Below are positions 11,377-22,527 of a DNA stretch of 64,000 nt, in pieces. How positions within the stretch are numbered: position 1 is the first letter of the stretch; each line of letters opens with the position of its first letter. Origin of the DNA: Triticum aestivum (taxonomy: Eukaryota; Streptophyta; Magnoliopsida; Poales; Poaceae); NCBI RefSeq assembly GCF_018294505.1, contig NC_057797.1:124191116-124255115 (forward strand). Reading direction: 5' to 3'. The position numbers and the translations under genes are program-made. The notes beneath the pieces were generated by a model, which had not been told where the DNA came from, made no database searches, and saw only the letters and a list, made by a program, of their open reading frames with translations.

Positions 11377-12671
11377 TGTGACACCCTAAAATTTTTTATT
11401 TGGTTTTTATCAAAAATTTTGTGGTTTTTGAGGAAAGGCCTTGTTTTAAAAATTTTCTTTTTCAGAAAAACCTTCCACTTAAAAAAAACTTCCTTTGCCT
11501 TGGCAAGGATTTTATTTTTTTCAAACTTTGGTGGTTGATCTTTTGAAAACTTCTTCTCTGTTGGTTCCCTCTCAAAATTTATTTTTGGGAGTTTAAATTA
11601 TTTTTCTTTTAAAATAAAGCTCTATGAAAATTTGGGATTTCCATATCTTGGAACCATCCTTGACTTGGCATTCTTGCCCATGTGATAAAACCCCTCCAAA
11701 AACCTCCCCTACACCTTGTGATCAACCCAAGTTCTCTGTCCCAACTAATCCAAACAAGTTTTGGATTTTATTCTAATTATTTTCCCTCTCAAATCAATTC
11801 TGAAAATTATTTGGAGCCTTAGTTATTTTCAAAGCAAGTACTCTTTTTCATTTGAGTTTTGACCTCACACCAAATCCCCTGGATAGTCCTTTGTACCCAC
11901 AACTCAGAACCATCTTGATCCACTCCTTCTCTTTTCAAATTTTTCAAAATTCAGTCTCTGCAAGTTTGGACCAGATTTGCCAAATTTGATGAAATTCATA
12001 TCTACACTCCCCCAAAAATTCCACCAAAATTCAGGCAACCTATTTGAGCAATGAGAAGCCACTCCACCAAGTACCAGCTCATGGAAAAATCCCTACATGC
12101 CTGGAGCATTCTGTCGAACACCTGAGCTACACTGTTCCTTTGCAAATTCAGTAAGTTCAGTCTTCAGTGTCGTCTTCGTCCTTCAGTTTCAGTCACGCGG
12201 CCATAGTGCCCTTGGCACGTTCCTCGCCGCCTCTTCCTCTTGTCCGAAGCTTCACACGCTTGCGTGGAGCCTTCCTGGCATCGGTAGCGCGCTGGCCCAC
12301 CCTCGCCGGCGTCTTCTGCAGCGTCGGGACCTCCCGTGGCGGCCGACAGGAGACACACCACGGTAGAACGCCGTTCAACGCCGCCCAAAGCCCCCTGGCT
12401 CTCCGCGTGGCCTCATGCACGCCAGCGCACGCCCGTGGCACAGCCACCGTGGCCGGATAGCACGGGACGCGCTCTCCGCCGCCGACGGGCCCGTGCCATC
12501 CCCGTTCCGTTGAGCTCGCCCTTAACACCCAAATCCCGGCCAGTTTAGCACCAAAACGGACCCATTGAACCTCCGTGATGACGCTCGACCCCCTAACCAC
12601 CCCGACCGAGCACTGCGCCACCGTAATCACTCGCCGGTGATCCCCGTTCACGGCAACCGCCTCGGACCGCC

Positions 12672-12679
12672 TATATAAA
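12672..12679 (+). promoter_or_regulatory. TATA box of the element B 5' LTR
   Basis: TATATAAA followed by GGGGCCCCGAG in a GC-rich block; a cap site is expected about 30 bp downstream near 12705. The same box occurs at 22520 in the 3' LTR. Confidence 0.8.
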
Positions 12680-13483
12680 GGGGCCCCGAGCTCACTCTCG
12701 TGCACGCAGCATCACCACTCCTCACCAACACCCCGCCAGGCCACTAGGGGGACCTCGAGGAGGTCTCCTCCCCCAGCTCCGGCCGCCTCGCCCCGCCTCG
12801 GCCTCCAGCTCAATTCACTCTGGTGAGGCCATCTCCGGCGCCCAAACCTCGTCCGTAGCCCTCTTCCACACCTAGCACCCTAACCCCCTCGTCAATTTGA
12901 ACCTTGCAGCCCTCTCCGGCGAGCTCCATCCTCGTCCGAACCACCATCCGCCGGAGCAGGGGCCGCCGTCGACACAGTGCTCGCCGGCGACCACCACCAC
13001 CACCAACCGACGCGGAATGGCGCCCTGAGCACGGAGGTACTCCCCGATCTCCCTGCCTCGCCGTGGATCGCTGTCGGCGACCACCGCGGCTCTCGGGCGC
13101 CGACGAGCTTCGTCCGCCCCGTTTGAATGTTTAAACCTGACAAGTGGGACCCCACCGTCAGCCTCTCTGCTCTCTCTTTTGAATCGTTTTCTGAAAGCGC
13201 CTTCGGGCAGAATGCGTTTTCTCTTTGGGCTGGCGTAGTTTCTGCCGAAGCGTTTTCTGTTTTTATAAACTAACCCCTGGAAATCTTCTGTTTCATTACA
13301 GATGAGTCCCTGGACAAAAACCTTTATAACTTTTAAACAGAAAAGTATTTTTGATTGATTCTTCTTCTGTTCTCTTTAAAATTTTGTCTAGTTTTTTATC
13401 AGATTTATTTGAAAAATATTTGGTATACTTTCTGTGCACTCCTTGGTATTTATGATAGCGCATATATTCTCTTTATACCGTAG

Positions 13484-13546
13484 ATACCGAAGGAGGTGAC
13501 GGAGCCACGAACTTCATCGAGCTAGGCTCCGACTACTCTGAACCAG
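13484..13546 (+). other. Exon-like segment 1 in the B 5' LTR (acidic peptide)
   Basis: Bounded by TATACCGTAG before 13484 and CCAG|GCAAGC after 13546: a plausible 3' splice site and a near-perfect GC-type 5' splice site. The 63 nt read as 2 nt + 20 codons + 1 nt, encoding a peptide ending ELGSDYSEP. The upstream GTACTC donor-like site at 13037 would join an open basic frame (12901-13036) in phase, and GTGAGG at 12823 is another candidate donor. No in-frame AUG is visible upstream, so translation is uncertain. Confidence 0.5.
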
Positions 13547-14420
13547 GCAAGCATGTTTGAACTTTTGATATGATGAGTGTCTTGGCATGTTTTGCATTTA
13601 GTTAGTTTCATGGCATGTTGAGAAGCATATCGATGAACGTTATTTTATGTGATAATGAGGTAAGTGAGTTCGATGATCCATACGTGGATGAATGTGAATA
13701 TGAATGGCCATGTGTTGGCATGAGGATGGGTAAGATGGCAGTGTTGTAGCATGCCAGTCTTACGCCAGACTATGTGACTTCAGTGTCAAACCGTATCGGT
13801 CCAGTACCTCTCATTTCCCTCCATGTACTACCACATGTTTTCCGCAAGGAATATGGTTTAGTAAGTTGCAAACCGCTTTCATGGTACACACCAAAGAGGA
13901 GAGGCCGTGATGATGGTTCCATGGCCCTGGATTAAAGCCAGTCATCCGGTCAGGGGGCATGGGTGTTTCCGGTTGGGACCGAGAGGGGGGCACCCCTTAG
14001 AGCGCACGTATATAAATTTGATCCCATGCTATTCGAGATTCTGATCTCCCCGTCTCAAAAGTTTTTCTTGGACGATGTCTAGGGTGATTCCTAGCATCGA
14101 GAGGTAAGGATGGGTGTGTACTGGTTAGCTGTGTTTTCTTCCGAAATACCGTAAACGGAACTAGTCCTTCGTGACTACGGAAATCCGTTGGCTGTGGGAA
14201 TAATTTTGTACAAACTCTGCAGAGTCATATATCCCTCCACGTCATCTATTCCATGTCCAAATTCGTATTATCTTGTCCTAACAATGACAGTGTTGATGAC
14301 AGAGACTCCGGTGTTTCGCATGAGTGCTAATTCTGGAAATGATATTCCTGTGGATGGACTAACCCATTTATTCTTATGAATTAAAAGTTTATTATGATTA
14401 TTATTTATCTGTCCATAAAA

Positions 14421-14770
14421 GCCCTTTCTGTGATGTCGCCCCGACGTCCGACTGTGGCATTTCTTTTCAAGCCCTTTCTGTGATGTCGCCCCGACGTCCG
14501 ACTGTGGCATTTCTTTTCAAGCCCTTTCTGTGATGTCGCCCCGACGTCCGACTGTGGCATTTCTTTTCAAGCCCTTTCTGTGATGTCGCTCCGACGTCCG
14601 ACTGTGGCATTTCTTTTCAAGCCCTTTCTGTGATGTCGCCCCGATGTCCGACTGTGGCATTTCTTTTCAAGCCCTTTCTGTGACGTCGCCCCGACGTCCG
14701 ACTGAGGTATTTCTTTTTAAGCCCTTTATGTGGTGTCGCTAAGACGCCCGACTGTGGCATCTTTTTCTTT
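14421..14770 (+). repeat. 50-bp minisatellite, about 7 copies
   Basis: Units begin GCCCTTTCTGTGATGTCGCC at 14421, 14471, 14521, 14571, 14621, 14671 and 14721 with an exact 50-bp period. The first three units are identical, the last is degenerate. The array lies within the predicted LTR intron. No spacers differ between units, so it is not a CRISPR array. Confidence 0.95.
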
Positions 14771-14969
14771 ATAATTATTTGTTCACCTTTCGGGGCGTCG
14801 CTTCAGACACCCGATCGGAAATTATTTATGTGCTGTTGGGACTTCAGGCGGACAACCGCCGTTTCCCTTTTACTTACCTTGTTATGATAATTTTTAATGT
14901 ACATTGGAGAATTTATTCATGTCGCACCCATGCATGCATTTGTTATATCTTACGTCCGAACTGTCTTGC

Positions 14970-14988
14970 GAGTACTTTCAAAGTACTC
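14970..14988 (+). repeat. Perfect 19-nt hairpin near the LTR splice acceptor
   Basis: GAGTACTTTCAAAGTACTC: 9-bp arms around one base, 22 nt before the acceptor AG. Also at 25051-25069, and in imperfect form in element A at 6832-6852. Confidence 0.8.
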
Positions 14989-15010
14989 ACTGGCTTGTTG
15001 ATTTGGCCAG

Positions 15011-15066
15011 ATACTGACGAAGGCGATTTCCTGGATGAAGAGTTCGATAGCGAGTCCAAGACTTAG
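15011..15066 (+). other. Exon-like segment 2 with stop in the B 5' LTR
   Basis: Starts after GGCCAG. With the single nucleotide carried from segment 1 it reads D-T-D-E-G-D-F-L-D-E-E-F-D-S and ends at TAG 15064-15066. It is strongly acidic (9 D/E in the first 15 residues). The 3' LTR copy (25092-25147) keeps the frame with several substitutions. Confidence 0.5.
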
Positions 15067-15465
15067 AGGAGTCCCAGTCAGTCTCGTGCGACCCTGGATT
15101 TGGTCACTGTTTTATATCCGCTTCCACTACCAAATAAATTCATCGAGCCTCACCTCGACGCTCGATGAGATGATAGACTTAGAGTCTTGTATTTCTCTCC
15201 CCGCTGTGTTTTTCCACCACCGCCCTATCCTCGAGTCAGTAGTATGTCTCCACACCACTGTGTCATGTCCGCCATTATGTATAATTATTGGCGTGCTTGT
15301 AATAATTTGGTTGAGCAACCGTAGTTCAACCCTATAATATATTTTATGCTACTGGCTTATTGTATCAAGAAATTGTCTACCAGTGAGGAGAAATTCTCTC
15401 ATACTGGACTCAAAAGATTGGTTTCTCAATAAATATTTTTATTGGAAAACCGGTCGTGACAAGCT

Positions 15466-15478
15466 TGGTACCAGAGCC
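15466..15478 (+). promoter_or_regulatory. Primer binding site of element B (initiator tRNA-Met type)
   Basis: TGGTACCAGAGCC lies 4 nt after the LTR end. It differs by one base from the usual TGGTATCAGAGC complement of the plant initiator tRNA-Met. Confidence 0.85.
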
Positions 15479-15626
15479 AGGCTGACTGTAGGAAGCCACT
15501 AGGTGCGATCGCTAATTAGTTATTAGCATGATAGAGCTAATTTATATTTTTGCAATTGTAGTCATTTTCTGTCAGTCAGCATAAATTTATGATCTGACCA
15601 TGCAGAATTTTTGCCTACTTTTGTAG

Positions 15627-16427
15627 ATGGCCGACAACAGCCGCGAGTCTCAGACCTTCGCCAACGTGCCCGATGGGTTCGTCAAGCTTCTTTCTTTCAT
15701 CGTTCAGGTCGCGATGGGGCCATCCGTGCGCCCAGTCTTCACACTCTGCCAGCACCGAGTCAACGACAGTCTGACCATGCACCAGGCCGCGGTGCAGTTC
15801 AAGGGAGGGCGTGGTGAGTTACGCCGCTTCCGGTTCGTGGAAAGAGCCATGCCTACGGAGAGGCATGCTATGCAGATGGCAGCCCGCGAGGCGATAGCTC
15901 GTCTCAGGGATGTCCTTCCCGTGATGAAGACTCGTCGTTACCGTTATCTTCCGTGCCATGTGCCATACACCTGTCACTACGCATACTCCTGCCCCAGAGG
16001 AGAACGAGACGAGGCTTTTGAGATGCTCATTGAGTATCTCCGGGCCCTGGAGGCAGCCTTCGACAACCTAGTGGACGACTTCGTAGCTACCCGCATGGAC
16101 TCAGTCCATGGCTGTGCCTCCAACAGGAGGGAGCTCCTACCAATCGCACCGCCACTGACTTTTGTCTCGTCATCAGCATCTTTTACGCCTGCTCGTCGCC
16201 TGCCTTCTACCGAAGAATTCAACCAAGTCATTGCGCCCACTCCAGCGCGCACTGCACCAACCTTCGCGCCCACTCCTGTACGTGTTGCTCCGCCCTTGGC
16301 AACCGCTCCGTCCGCTCTGCGCAACACTACACGTATGGAGCCCATTAGCGAGGAGGAAGTCGAGTCCCCAACCTCGCTACGCCTCGCCCTCGGCAGGGCA
16401 AAGGAGGTCGTCAACATCTCCGCCTGA
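15627..16427 (+). CDS. Additional ORF upstream of gag in element B, unknown function
   Basis: An open 266-codon frame on the element's sense strand, between the PBS and gag, starting ATGGCCGACAACAGCCGC. The start is the first ATG of the frame; an overlapping ATG at 15611 is in another frame. The N-terminal two thirds look globular: a helical, Arg-rich core with a Cys/His/Tyr cluster (YRYLPCHVPYTCHYAYSCP, about residues 108-126). The C-terminal third is low-complexity, rich in Pro, Ala and Thr, with repeated APTPxRxAP motifs and an acidic EPISEEEVESP stretch. No gag, zinc-knuckle or enzyme motif is seen. It is open throughout, unlike the polyprotein. Extra sense ORFs are known in plant gypsy elements; the role is unknown to me. 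Confidence 0.75.
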   Translation: MADNSRESQTFANVPDGFVKLLSFIVQVAMGPSVRPVFTLCQHRVNDSLTMHQAAVQFKGGRGELRRFRFVERAMPTERHAMQMAAREAIARLRDVLPVMKTRRYRYLPCHVPYTCHYAYSCPRGERDEAFEMLIEYLRALEAAFDNLVDDFVATRMDSVHGCASNRRELLPIAPPLTFVSSSASFTPARRLPSTEEFNQVIAPTPARTAPTFAPTPVRVAPPLATAPSALRNTTRMEPISEEEVESPTSLRLALGRAKEVVNISA

Positions 16428-16767
16428 GTACGCTTAGCTGCCGTGTATTGTACCGCTTTGTAAGATATGTACATAGGTTGTGAGAAGTAGCCTGTTTGCG
16501 CATCATGTAGGATCTGGAGGAGTGCACTAGCCTAAATAACATGTCAGGATTATGTACGCACATCCTGAGTGATGTATTGTATAATTACCGCCCGCGTGTA
16601 AGATATGTAATGAGCAGTCCTTCTCCGTGCGCAAGTCAATTTGTTTTTCTTAAGTAAGCTTGGATATTTAATTATATCTGCCAGCTTTATGCATTTATGG
16701 TTTTGTTTTGCGACTCTTTCCGCTTTTCTTATGAGTTTTACAAAAAAATATGTCCCCAGAGTGAAAG

Positions 16768-19059
16768 ATGTCTCGTCCTTGGACACGCTCCATGCCAACT
16801 CCACCAGAGGAAAATTATGATACACAACCCAACAACGAGTTCACCCAGGGACAGTCAAGCCAACAGGGCAGTGAATCGGCACTTTCACAAATGTGCCGCC
16901 TTTATGAGCAGAGTCAGCAACAACATCGGGAGATGATGAACCAAGTCATCAACATGGGAAATCACCATGGACAGTATCAACAACATTCCAAGTTATCCGA
17001 ACTACAGAAGACACGTCCTCAAACATTTTCTCACACTGACAAGCCTCTTGAAGCCGAGGACTGGCTTCGAGATATGGAGAGGAAATTAATTATTGCAAAA
17101 TGTTCAGATCTCGAGAAAGTACTATATGCTCCACACTATCTCACAGGAGCAGCCGCATCGTGGTGGGAGAATTTTCTGCACATGCATCCCAATGAAAATA
17201 ACATAACCTGGGATGATTTCAAGGAAGGTTTTCGTGGTGCACATATTCCTAAGAGTATTATGAAAATCAAGAAGAGAGAATTCGATGACCTCAAACAAAG
17301 GAACATGACAGTGTCAGATTACAACAGTCAATTTACCCTATTATCCCGCTACGCCAATGAGGAACGTATGACTGAAATCAAGAAGATGGAGAAATTCCTT
17401 GACGGTCTGGCGCCCGCGCTTAAATGCCAACTGGTCGTGCACACTTTTCCTGATTTTAAAACACTGGTGGACAAAGCCATTACTCTGGAAAATGAGAGAC
17501 GCAGTCTCGAAGATATCCGCAAGCGAAAAAGGGACCAGACTAATCACGCTCGCAATCACCGAAGCAAGACAAATTTTCAAAAAGGTGGGACACACAAATT
17601 CTCATCCAATGCCTCACGCCCAATCAAGAATTTTCATGCAAGGGACAAGGAATTCACCTATCGCCCCGGCGTTACTTGTTACGCTTGTGGAGAAGAAGGG
17701 CACTATGCCAAACAGTGCCCCAAGCCAAGGAGTTCAACCCCAAAGCCGAACAACGGCGACAATAATTCAGCACCCAAGCGAAACAATTTCAATCCCAACA
17801 ATAACCACATGAAGGGTCATCTGAACCACGTAACCAAAGAGGAGGCACAAAATGCTCCGGATATCGTACTCGGTACGTTTCCTGTCAACACAATACCTGC
17901 AATGGTTTTGTTTGATTCTGGAGCTTCTCACTCTTTCATTTCGAAAAGTTTTGCTTTGCAAAATAATTTTTTGATACTTCCTTTGGAGAAATCCATGATC
18001 ATCAAGTCCCCTGGGATTCAGCAAGTTTCTCAGAATTACTGTCAGAATGTGGTCATTGAGTTCGAAGGATTGGAGTTTCACGCAAATCTCATTGTATTGG
18101 AAAATAAAGGACTGGATGTCATCCTAGGGATGGATTGGCTAACCACCAATAAAGGTTTCATCGACTGTTTCAACAGGACCGTGATTCTCACACACCACCA
18201 AGGGAAGACAATAAGAGTATCAGCCAAGGAAGGAAAAAGACCTCGACAACCGAGACTAAATAAGGTGGACGTTTCTGAGCTGAACAAGGTTCCAGTAGTG
18301 TGTGAATTTCCAGATGTATTCCCTGAAGAGCTGCCAGGCATGCCACCAGACCGAGAAATAGAATTCCGCATTGAGCTAGCACCAGGAACCACCCCCATAT
18401 ACAAGAAACCATACAGAATGGCACCATCCGAGTTGGTCGAGTTGAAGAAGCAAATAAAGGAATTACTGGAAAAAGGATACATTCGAGCCAGCTCCTCACC
18501 TTGGGGGTCACCAATTTTATTCGCCAAAAAGAAGGATGGAACACTAAGATTGTGTATTGACTATCGAGCACTTAACATGGTCACAGTCAAAAACAAATAC
18601 CCGATGCCAAGAATAAATGATTTATTTGATCAGCTCGCTCAGGCCAAGGTATTCTCAAAAATTGACTTAAGGTCAGGATACCATCAATTGAAGGTGCGAA
18701 CGGAAGATATCCCCAAAACAGCCTTCACCTCTAGATATGGACTGTACGAGTTCACAGTGATGCCATTTGGATTAACTAACGCCCCAGCATATTTTGTTCA
18801 CCTCATGAACAAAGTATTTATGAAGTTTATGGACAAGTTCGTCGTGGTATTCATCGACGATATTCTGGTATACTCCAAGACACCAGAAGAGCACGCAGAA
18901 CATCTCAGGATTGTGCTAGGAGAGCTAAGAAAACACCAATTGTATGCCAAGTTCAGCAAGTGCGAATTTTGGCTAAGACAAGTAGGTTTTCTAGGCCACG
19001 TGCTGACTCAAGACGGTATCACAGTGGACCCAGAGAAAGTTAAGGCCGTACTTGACTAG
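16768..19059 (+). CDS. gag-pol: Element B gag-protease-reverse transcriptase, ended by a premature UAG
   Basis: 763 residues from ATG 16768. The gag domain includes WWENF near residue 132. A CCHC zinc knuckle (C304, C307, H312, C317) follows, then the aspartic protease with DSGAS at residue 383. The reverse transcriptase has its first catalytic Asp in [10 protein letters not shown] (D633) and the catalytic pair in [11 protein letters not shown] (D697, D698). The frame stops at TAG 19057-19059, just before the RNase H connection, and continues in the same frame to 21210. Products: the capsid-like protein packages the RNA in cytoplasmic particles, protease cuts the polyprotein, RT makes cDNA. 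As it stands, a UAG-terminated product would lack RNase H and integrase. Confidence 0.93.
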   Translation: MSRPWTRSMPTPPEENYDTQPNNEFTQGQSSQQGSESALSQMCRLYEQSQQQHREMMNQVINMGNHHGQYQQHSKLSELQKTRPQTFSHTDKPLEAEDWLRDMERKLIIAKCSDLEKVLYAPHYLTGAAASWWENFLHMHPNENNITWDDFKEGFRGAHIPKSIMKIKKREFDDLKQRNMTVSDYNSQFTLLSRYANEERMTEIKKMEKFLDGLAPALKCQLVVHTFPDFKTLVDKAITLENERRSLEDIRKRKRDQTNHARNHRSKTNFQKGGTHKFSSNASRPIKNFHARDKEFTYRPGVTCYACGEEGHYAKQCPKPRSSTPKPNNGDNNSAPKRNNFNPNNNHMKGHLNHVTKEEAQNAPDIVLGTFPVNTIPAMVLFDSGASHSFISKSFALQNNFLILPLEKSMIIKSPGIQQVSQNYCQNVVIEFEGLEFHANLIVLENKGLDVILGMDWLTTNKGFIDCFNRTVILTHHQGKTIRVSAKEGKRPRQPRLNKVDVSELNKVPVVCEFPDVFPEELPGMPPDREIEFRIELAPGTTPIYKKPYRMAPSELVELKKQIKELLEKGYIRASSSPWGSPILFAKKKDGTLRLCIDYRALNMVTVKNKYPMPRINDLFDQLAQAKVFSKIDLRSGYHQLKVRTEDIPKTAFTSRYGLYEFTVMPFGLTNAPAYFVHLMNKVFMKFMDKFVVVFIDDILVYSKTPEEHAEHLRIVLGELRKHQLYAKFSKCEFWLRQVGFLGHVLTQDGITVDPEKVKAVLD

Positions 19060-21210
19060 AAATCACCAGCCAGCGTAACGGACATACGGAGTTTCTTGGG
19101 AATGGCAGGATATTACCGCAGATTTATTGAAGGATTTTCCACCATAGCCAAGCCTATGACACAGTTGCTCAAGAAAGATAAGAAGTTTGAGTGGACAGAA
19201 GCCTGCGAGAAAAGTTTCCAAGAGCTAAAGCGGAAATTAACAACAGCACCGGTATTAATTGTACCCGATATACACAAGAATTTTGAAGTATATTGTGACG
19301 CGTCCAGAAAGGGTCTCGGATGCGTGTTGATGCAAGAAGGCAAGGTTGTCGCCTACGCTTCAAGGCAACTTCGCAAGCATGAGGAAAATTATCCCACTCA
19401 TGACTTAGAAATGGCAGCAGTTATTCATGCACTCAAGGAATGGAGGCATTTCTTACTTGGGAATCGATGTGAAATATATACGGACCACAAAAGTCTCAAA
19501 TATATTTTCACGCAGCCAGAACTAAATTTACGGCAACGACGCTGGTTGGAATTGGTAAAGGATTATGATGTTGGGATCCATTACCATCCAGGGAAAGCAA
19601 ATGTAGTGGCCGATGCCCTGAGTCGGAACCCCAGCTCCGACGGGAACTATCTGCACAGCTTGAGGGCCGAATTCCATCAAGAATTTGCCAAGCTCAACTT
19701 GATAATGGTAGCAGAAGGCACCATATCAAACTTGGTAATACAACCCAACCTTGTGAAGAAAATTAAAGAAGCTCAGCCCGGTCACCCCAGCATTGAAGGA
19801 ATTAAAAGAAAGTTGAGTATGGGCAAAGCCTCGGAATTCGTCATCGACAATGAAGGAATATTATGGTACGGAGAAAGGCTATGCGTGCCAAACATAGAAG
19901 ACCTTAAACAGCAAGTTTTAGCTGAAGCACACACCACTCCATATTCGATCCACCCTGGAGGAACCAAAATCTATAAGGATATTCAGGAAAGATTTTGGTG
20001 GCACGGTATGAAGAGGGACATAGCCGCCTTCATTGCATGTTGCGACTCATGTCAACGCATAAAAGCTGAACATCAGAGACCAGCCGGACTACTGCAACCA
20101 AACAAAATACCTGAGTGGAAATGGGACAAAATAGGGATGGATTTTATTGTCGGACTACCTCGGTCACGACACGGGAATGATGCCATATGGGTCATGACTG
20201 ACTGGTTGACCAAAGTGGCACACTTTATTCCAGTGAAGACAACCTACACCACTCAGAGGCTTGCCAGGATTTATCTTTCCTGCATAGTTTGTCTGCACGG
20301 TGTCCTGAAGACTATAATATCCGACAGAGCCACTCAGTTCGTCTCAAGATTTTGGGAGCATTTACAACAGGCTCTGGGAACCCAACTAGCCTTCAGTACC
20401 GCATACCATCCACAGACTGATGGACAAACAGAATGCGTAAACCAGATTTTAGAAGACATGCTGAGGGCATGTGTCCTCACCTACGGAACCAGTTGGGAAG
20501 GAAGCCTGCCATACACCAAGTTCGCATACAACAATAGCTACCAGGCCAGCCTACAAATGGCACCATTTGAGGCTTTATATGGGCGAAGATGTCGTACCCC
20601 GCTAAATTGGTCAGAGACCGGAGACAACCGCATATTCGGGCCAGATCTGCTCAGAGAAGCCGAGGAAAAGGTCAAGCTAATCAGAGACCGACTTAAGACC
20701 GCTCAAAGTCGACAGAAGAGTTATTATGATCAGAAACATCGTAGGGTCAGCTTCGAACCCGGTGAGTTCGTATACCTGAGAGTATCCCCTATGAGAGGAT
20801 TGCAACGATTCAAGATAAAAGGGAAGTTAGCACCAAGATTCATTGGACCATTTTGCATAGTGGCACGAAGAGGCACTGTAGCCTACCAGCTAGACTTACC
20901 CGAGGAATTATCCGATGTCCACGACGTGTTCCATGTCTCGCAATTGAGGAAGTACGTACGCAACCCAGAGAAACAAGTATCCCATGAAAACATTGATGTG
21001 CAGCCAGACCTCACTTATCGAGAACGTCCCGTAAGAATATTAGAGGAATCTGAAAGGAGGACCCGACAGAAGACCATCAAGTTTTTCAAAGTCCAGTGGA
21101 GCAATCACACCGACAGTGAAGCAACTTGGGAAAGCGAGGATTTTCTTCGGACTGAGCATCCACACCTATTTAAGGATCAGCTGAAATCTCGGGGACGAGA
21201 TTTTTCCTAA
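19060..21210 (+). pseudogene. pol: Element B RNase H-integrase-chromodomain, same frame after the UAG
   Basis: The frame is open from the UAG to the stop at 21208-21210; the first internal ATG is 19096 (numbering from there). RNase H has D68, E105 and D130 (CDAS, DLEMAAV, YTDHKSL). The integrase zinc domain has H279, H286, C316 and C319. The catalytic core is D349, D410 and E446, with the D-35-E spacing kept (MDFIVGL, SDRATQF, QTDGQTE). The last 60 residues resemble a chromodomain ([14 protein letters not shown]), typical of chromoviruses, which target modified chromatin. All expected catalytic residues are present; only the upstream nonsense codon separates this half from the start codon. 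The polypurine tract and LTR follow at once. Confidence 0.92.
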
Positions 21211-21221
21211 GGGGGTAGGTG
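21209..21221 (+). promoter_or_regulatory. Polypurine tract of element B
   Basis: AAGGGGGTAGGTG immediately before the LTR start TGTGACACCC; it overlaps the stop codon of the polyprotein. Confidence 0.8.
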
Positions 21222-22519
21222 TTGTGACACCCTAAAATTTTTTATTTGGTTTTTATCAAAAATTTTGTGGTTTTTGAGGAAAGGCCTTGTTTTAAAATTT
21301 TTCTTTTTCAGAAAAACCTTCCACTTAAAAAAAAACTTCCTTTGCCTTGGCAAGGATTTTATTTTTTTTCAAACTTTGGTGGTTGATCTTTTGAAAACTT
21401 CTTCTCTGTTGGTTCCCTCTCAAAATTTATTTTTGGGAGTTTAAATTATTTTTCTTTTAAAATAAAGCTCTATGAAAATTTGGGATTTCCATATCTTGGA
21501 ACCATCCTTGACTTGGCATTCTTGCCCATGTGATAAAACCCCTCCAAAAACCTCCCCTACACCTTGTGATCAACCCAAGTTCTCTGTCCCAACTAATCCA
21601 AACAAGTTTTGGATTTTATTCTAATTATTTTCCCTCTCAAATCAATTCTGAAAATTATTTGGAGCCTTAGTGATTTTCAAAGCAAGTACTCTTTTTCATT
21701 TGAGTTTTGACCTCACACCAACTCCCCTGGATAGTCCTTTGTACCCACAACTCAGAACCATCTTGATCCACTCATTCTCTTTTCAAATTTTTCAAAATTC
21801 AGTCTCTGCAAGTTTGGACCAGATTTGCCAAATTTGATGAAATTCATATCTACACTCCCCTAAAAATTCCACCAAAATTCAGGCAACCTATTTGAGCAAT
21901 GAGAAGCCACTCCACCAAGTACCAGCTCATGGAAAAATCCCTACATGCCTGGAGCATTCTGTCGAACACCTGAGCTACACTGTTCCTTTGCAAATTCAGT
22001 AAGTTCAGTCTTCAGTGTCGTCTTCGTCCGTTAGTTTCAGTCACGCGGCCACAGTGCCCTTGGCACGTTACTCGCCGCCTCTTCCTCTTGTCCGAAGCTT
22101 CACACGCATGCGTGGAGCCTTCCTGGCGTCGGTAGCGCGCTGGCCCGCCCTCGCCGGCGTCTTCTGCAGCGTCGGGACCTCCCGTGGCGGCCGACAGGAG
22201 ACACACCACGGCAGAACGCCGTTCAGCGCCGCCCAAAGCCCCCTGTCTCTCCGCGTGGCCTCATGCACGCCAGCGCACGCCCGTGGCACAGCCACCGTGG
22301 CCGGCAAGCACGGGACGCGCTCTCCGCCGCCGACAGGCCCGCGCCATCCCCGTTCCGTCGAGCTCGCCCTTAACACCCAAACCCCGGCCAGTTTAGCACC
22401 AAAATGGACCCATTGAACCTCCGTGATGACGCTCGACCCCCTAACCACCCCGACCGAGCACTGCGCCACCGTAATCACTCACCGGTGATCCCCGTTCATG
22501 GCAACCGCCTCGGACCGCC

Positions 22520-22527
22520 TATATAAA
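22520..22527 (+). promoter_or_regulatory. TATA box of the element B 3' LTR
   Basis: TATATAAA in the same GC-rich context as at 12672. From this LTR, transcription would run outward into element S. Confidence 0.75.

Larger units (their letters stand above)
13547..15010 (+). other. Predicted GC-AG intron inside the B 5' LTR
   Basis: Begins GCAAGC after CCAG and ends at GGCCAG (15010), 1464 nt. It keeps the flanking frame open (phase 1) and contains the minisatellite and a 19-nt perfect hairpin 22 nt before the acceptor. The splice prediction rests on sequence and on conservation of layout with element A; no transcript evidence is available here. Confidence 0.45.
11377..15461 (+). repeat. Element B 5' LTR (4.1 kb)
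   Basis: Starts TGTGACACCC and ends CGGTCGTGACA; repeated at 21223-25542. It contains an AT-rich U3, a GC-rich promoter block with a TATA box at 12672, exon-like segments at 13484-13546 and 15011-15066, a 50-bp minisatellite at 14421-14770 and AATAAA close to the end (15428-15433). With the cap site near 12705, the transcribed leader inside the LTR would be about 2.7 kb. Confidence 0.92.

Noticed and set aside
12097..12705. GC-rich ORFs on both strands near the B promoter (also 22012-22478)
   Set aside because: They overlap upstream promoter sequence of the LTR, occur on both strands with equal openness, and show no motif.
14421..14770. Regularly spaced 50-bp repeats resembling a CRISPR array
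   Set aside because: The whole 50-bp unit repeats with no unique spacers, it lies in a plant LTR and it is duplicated in the other LTR. It is a minisatellite.
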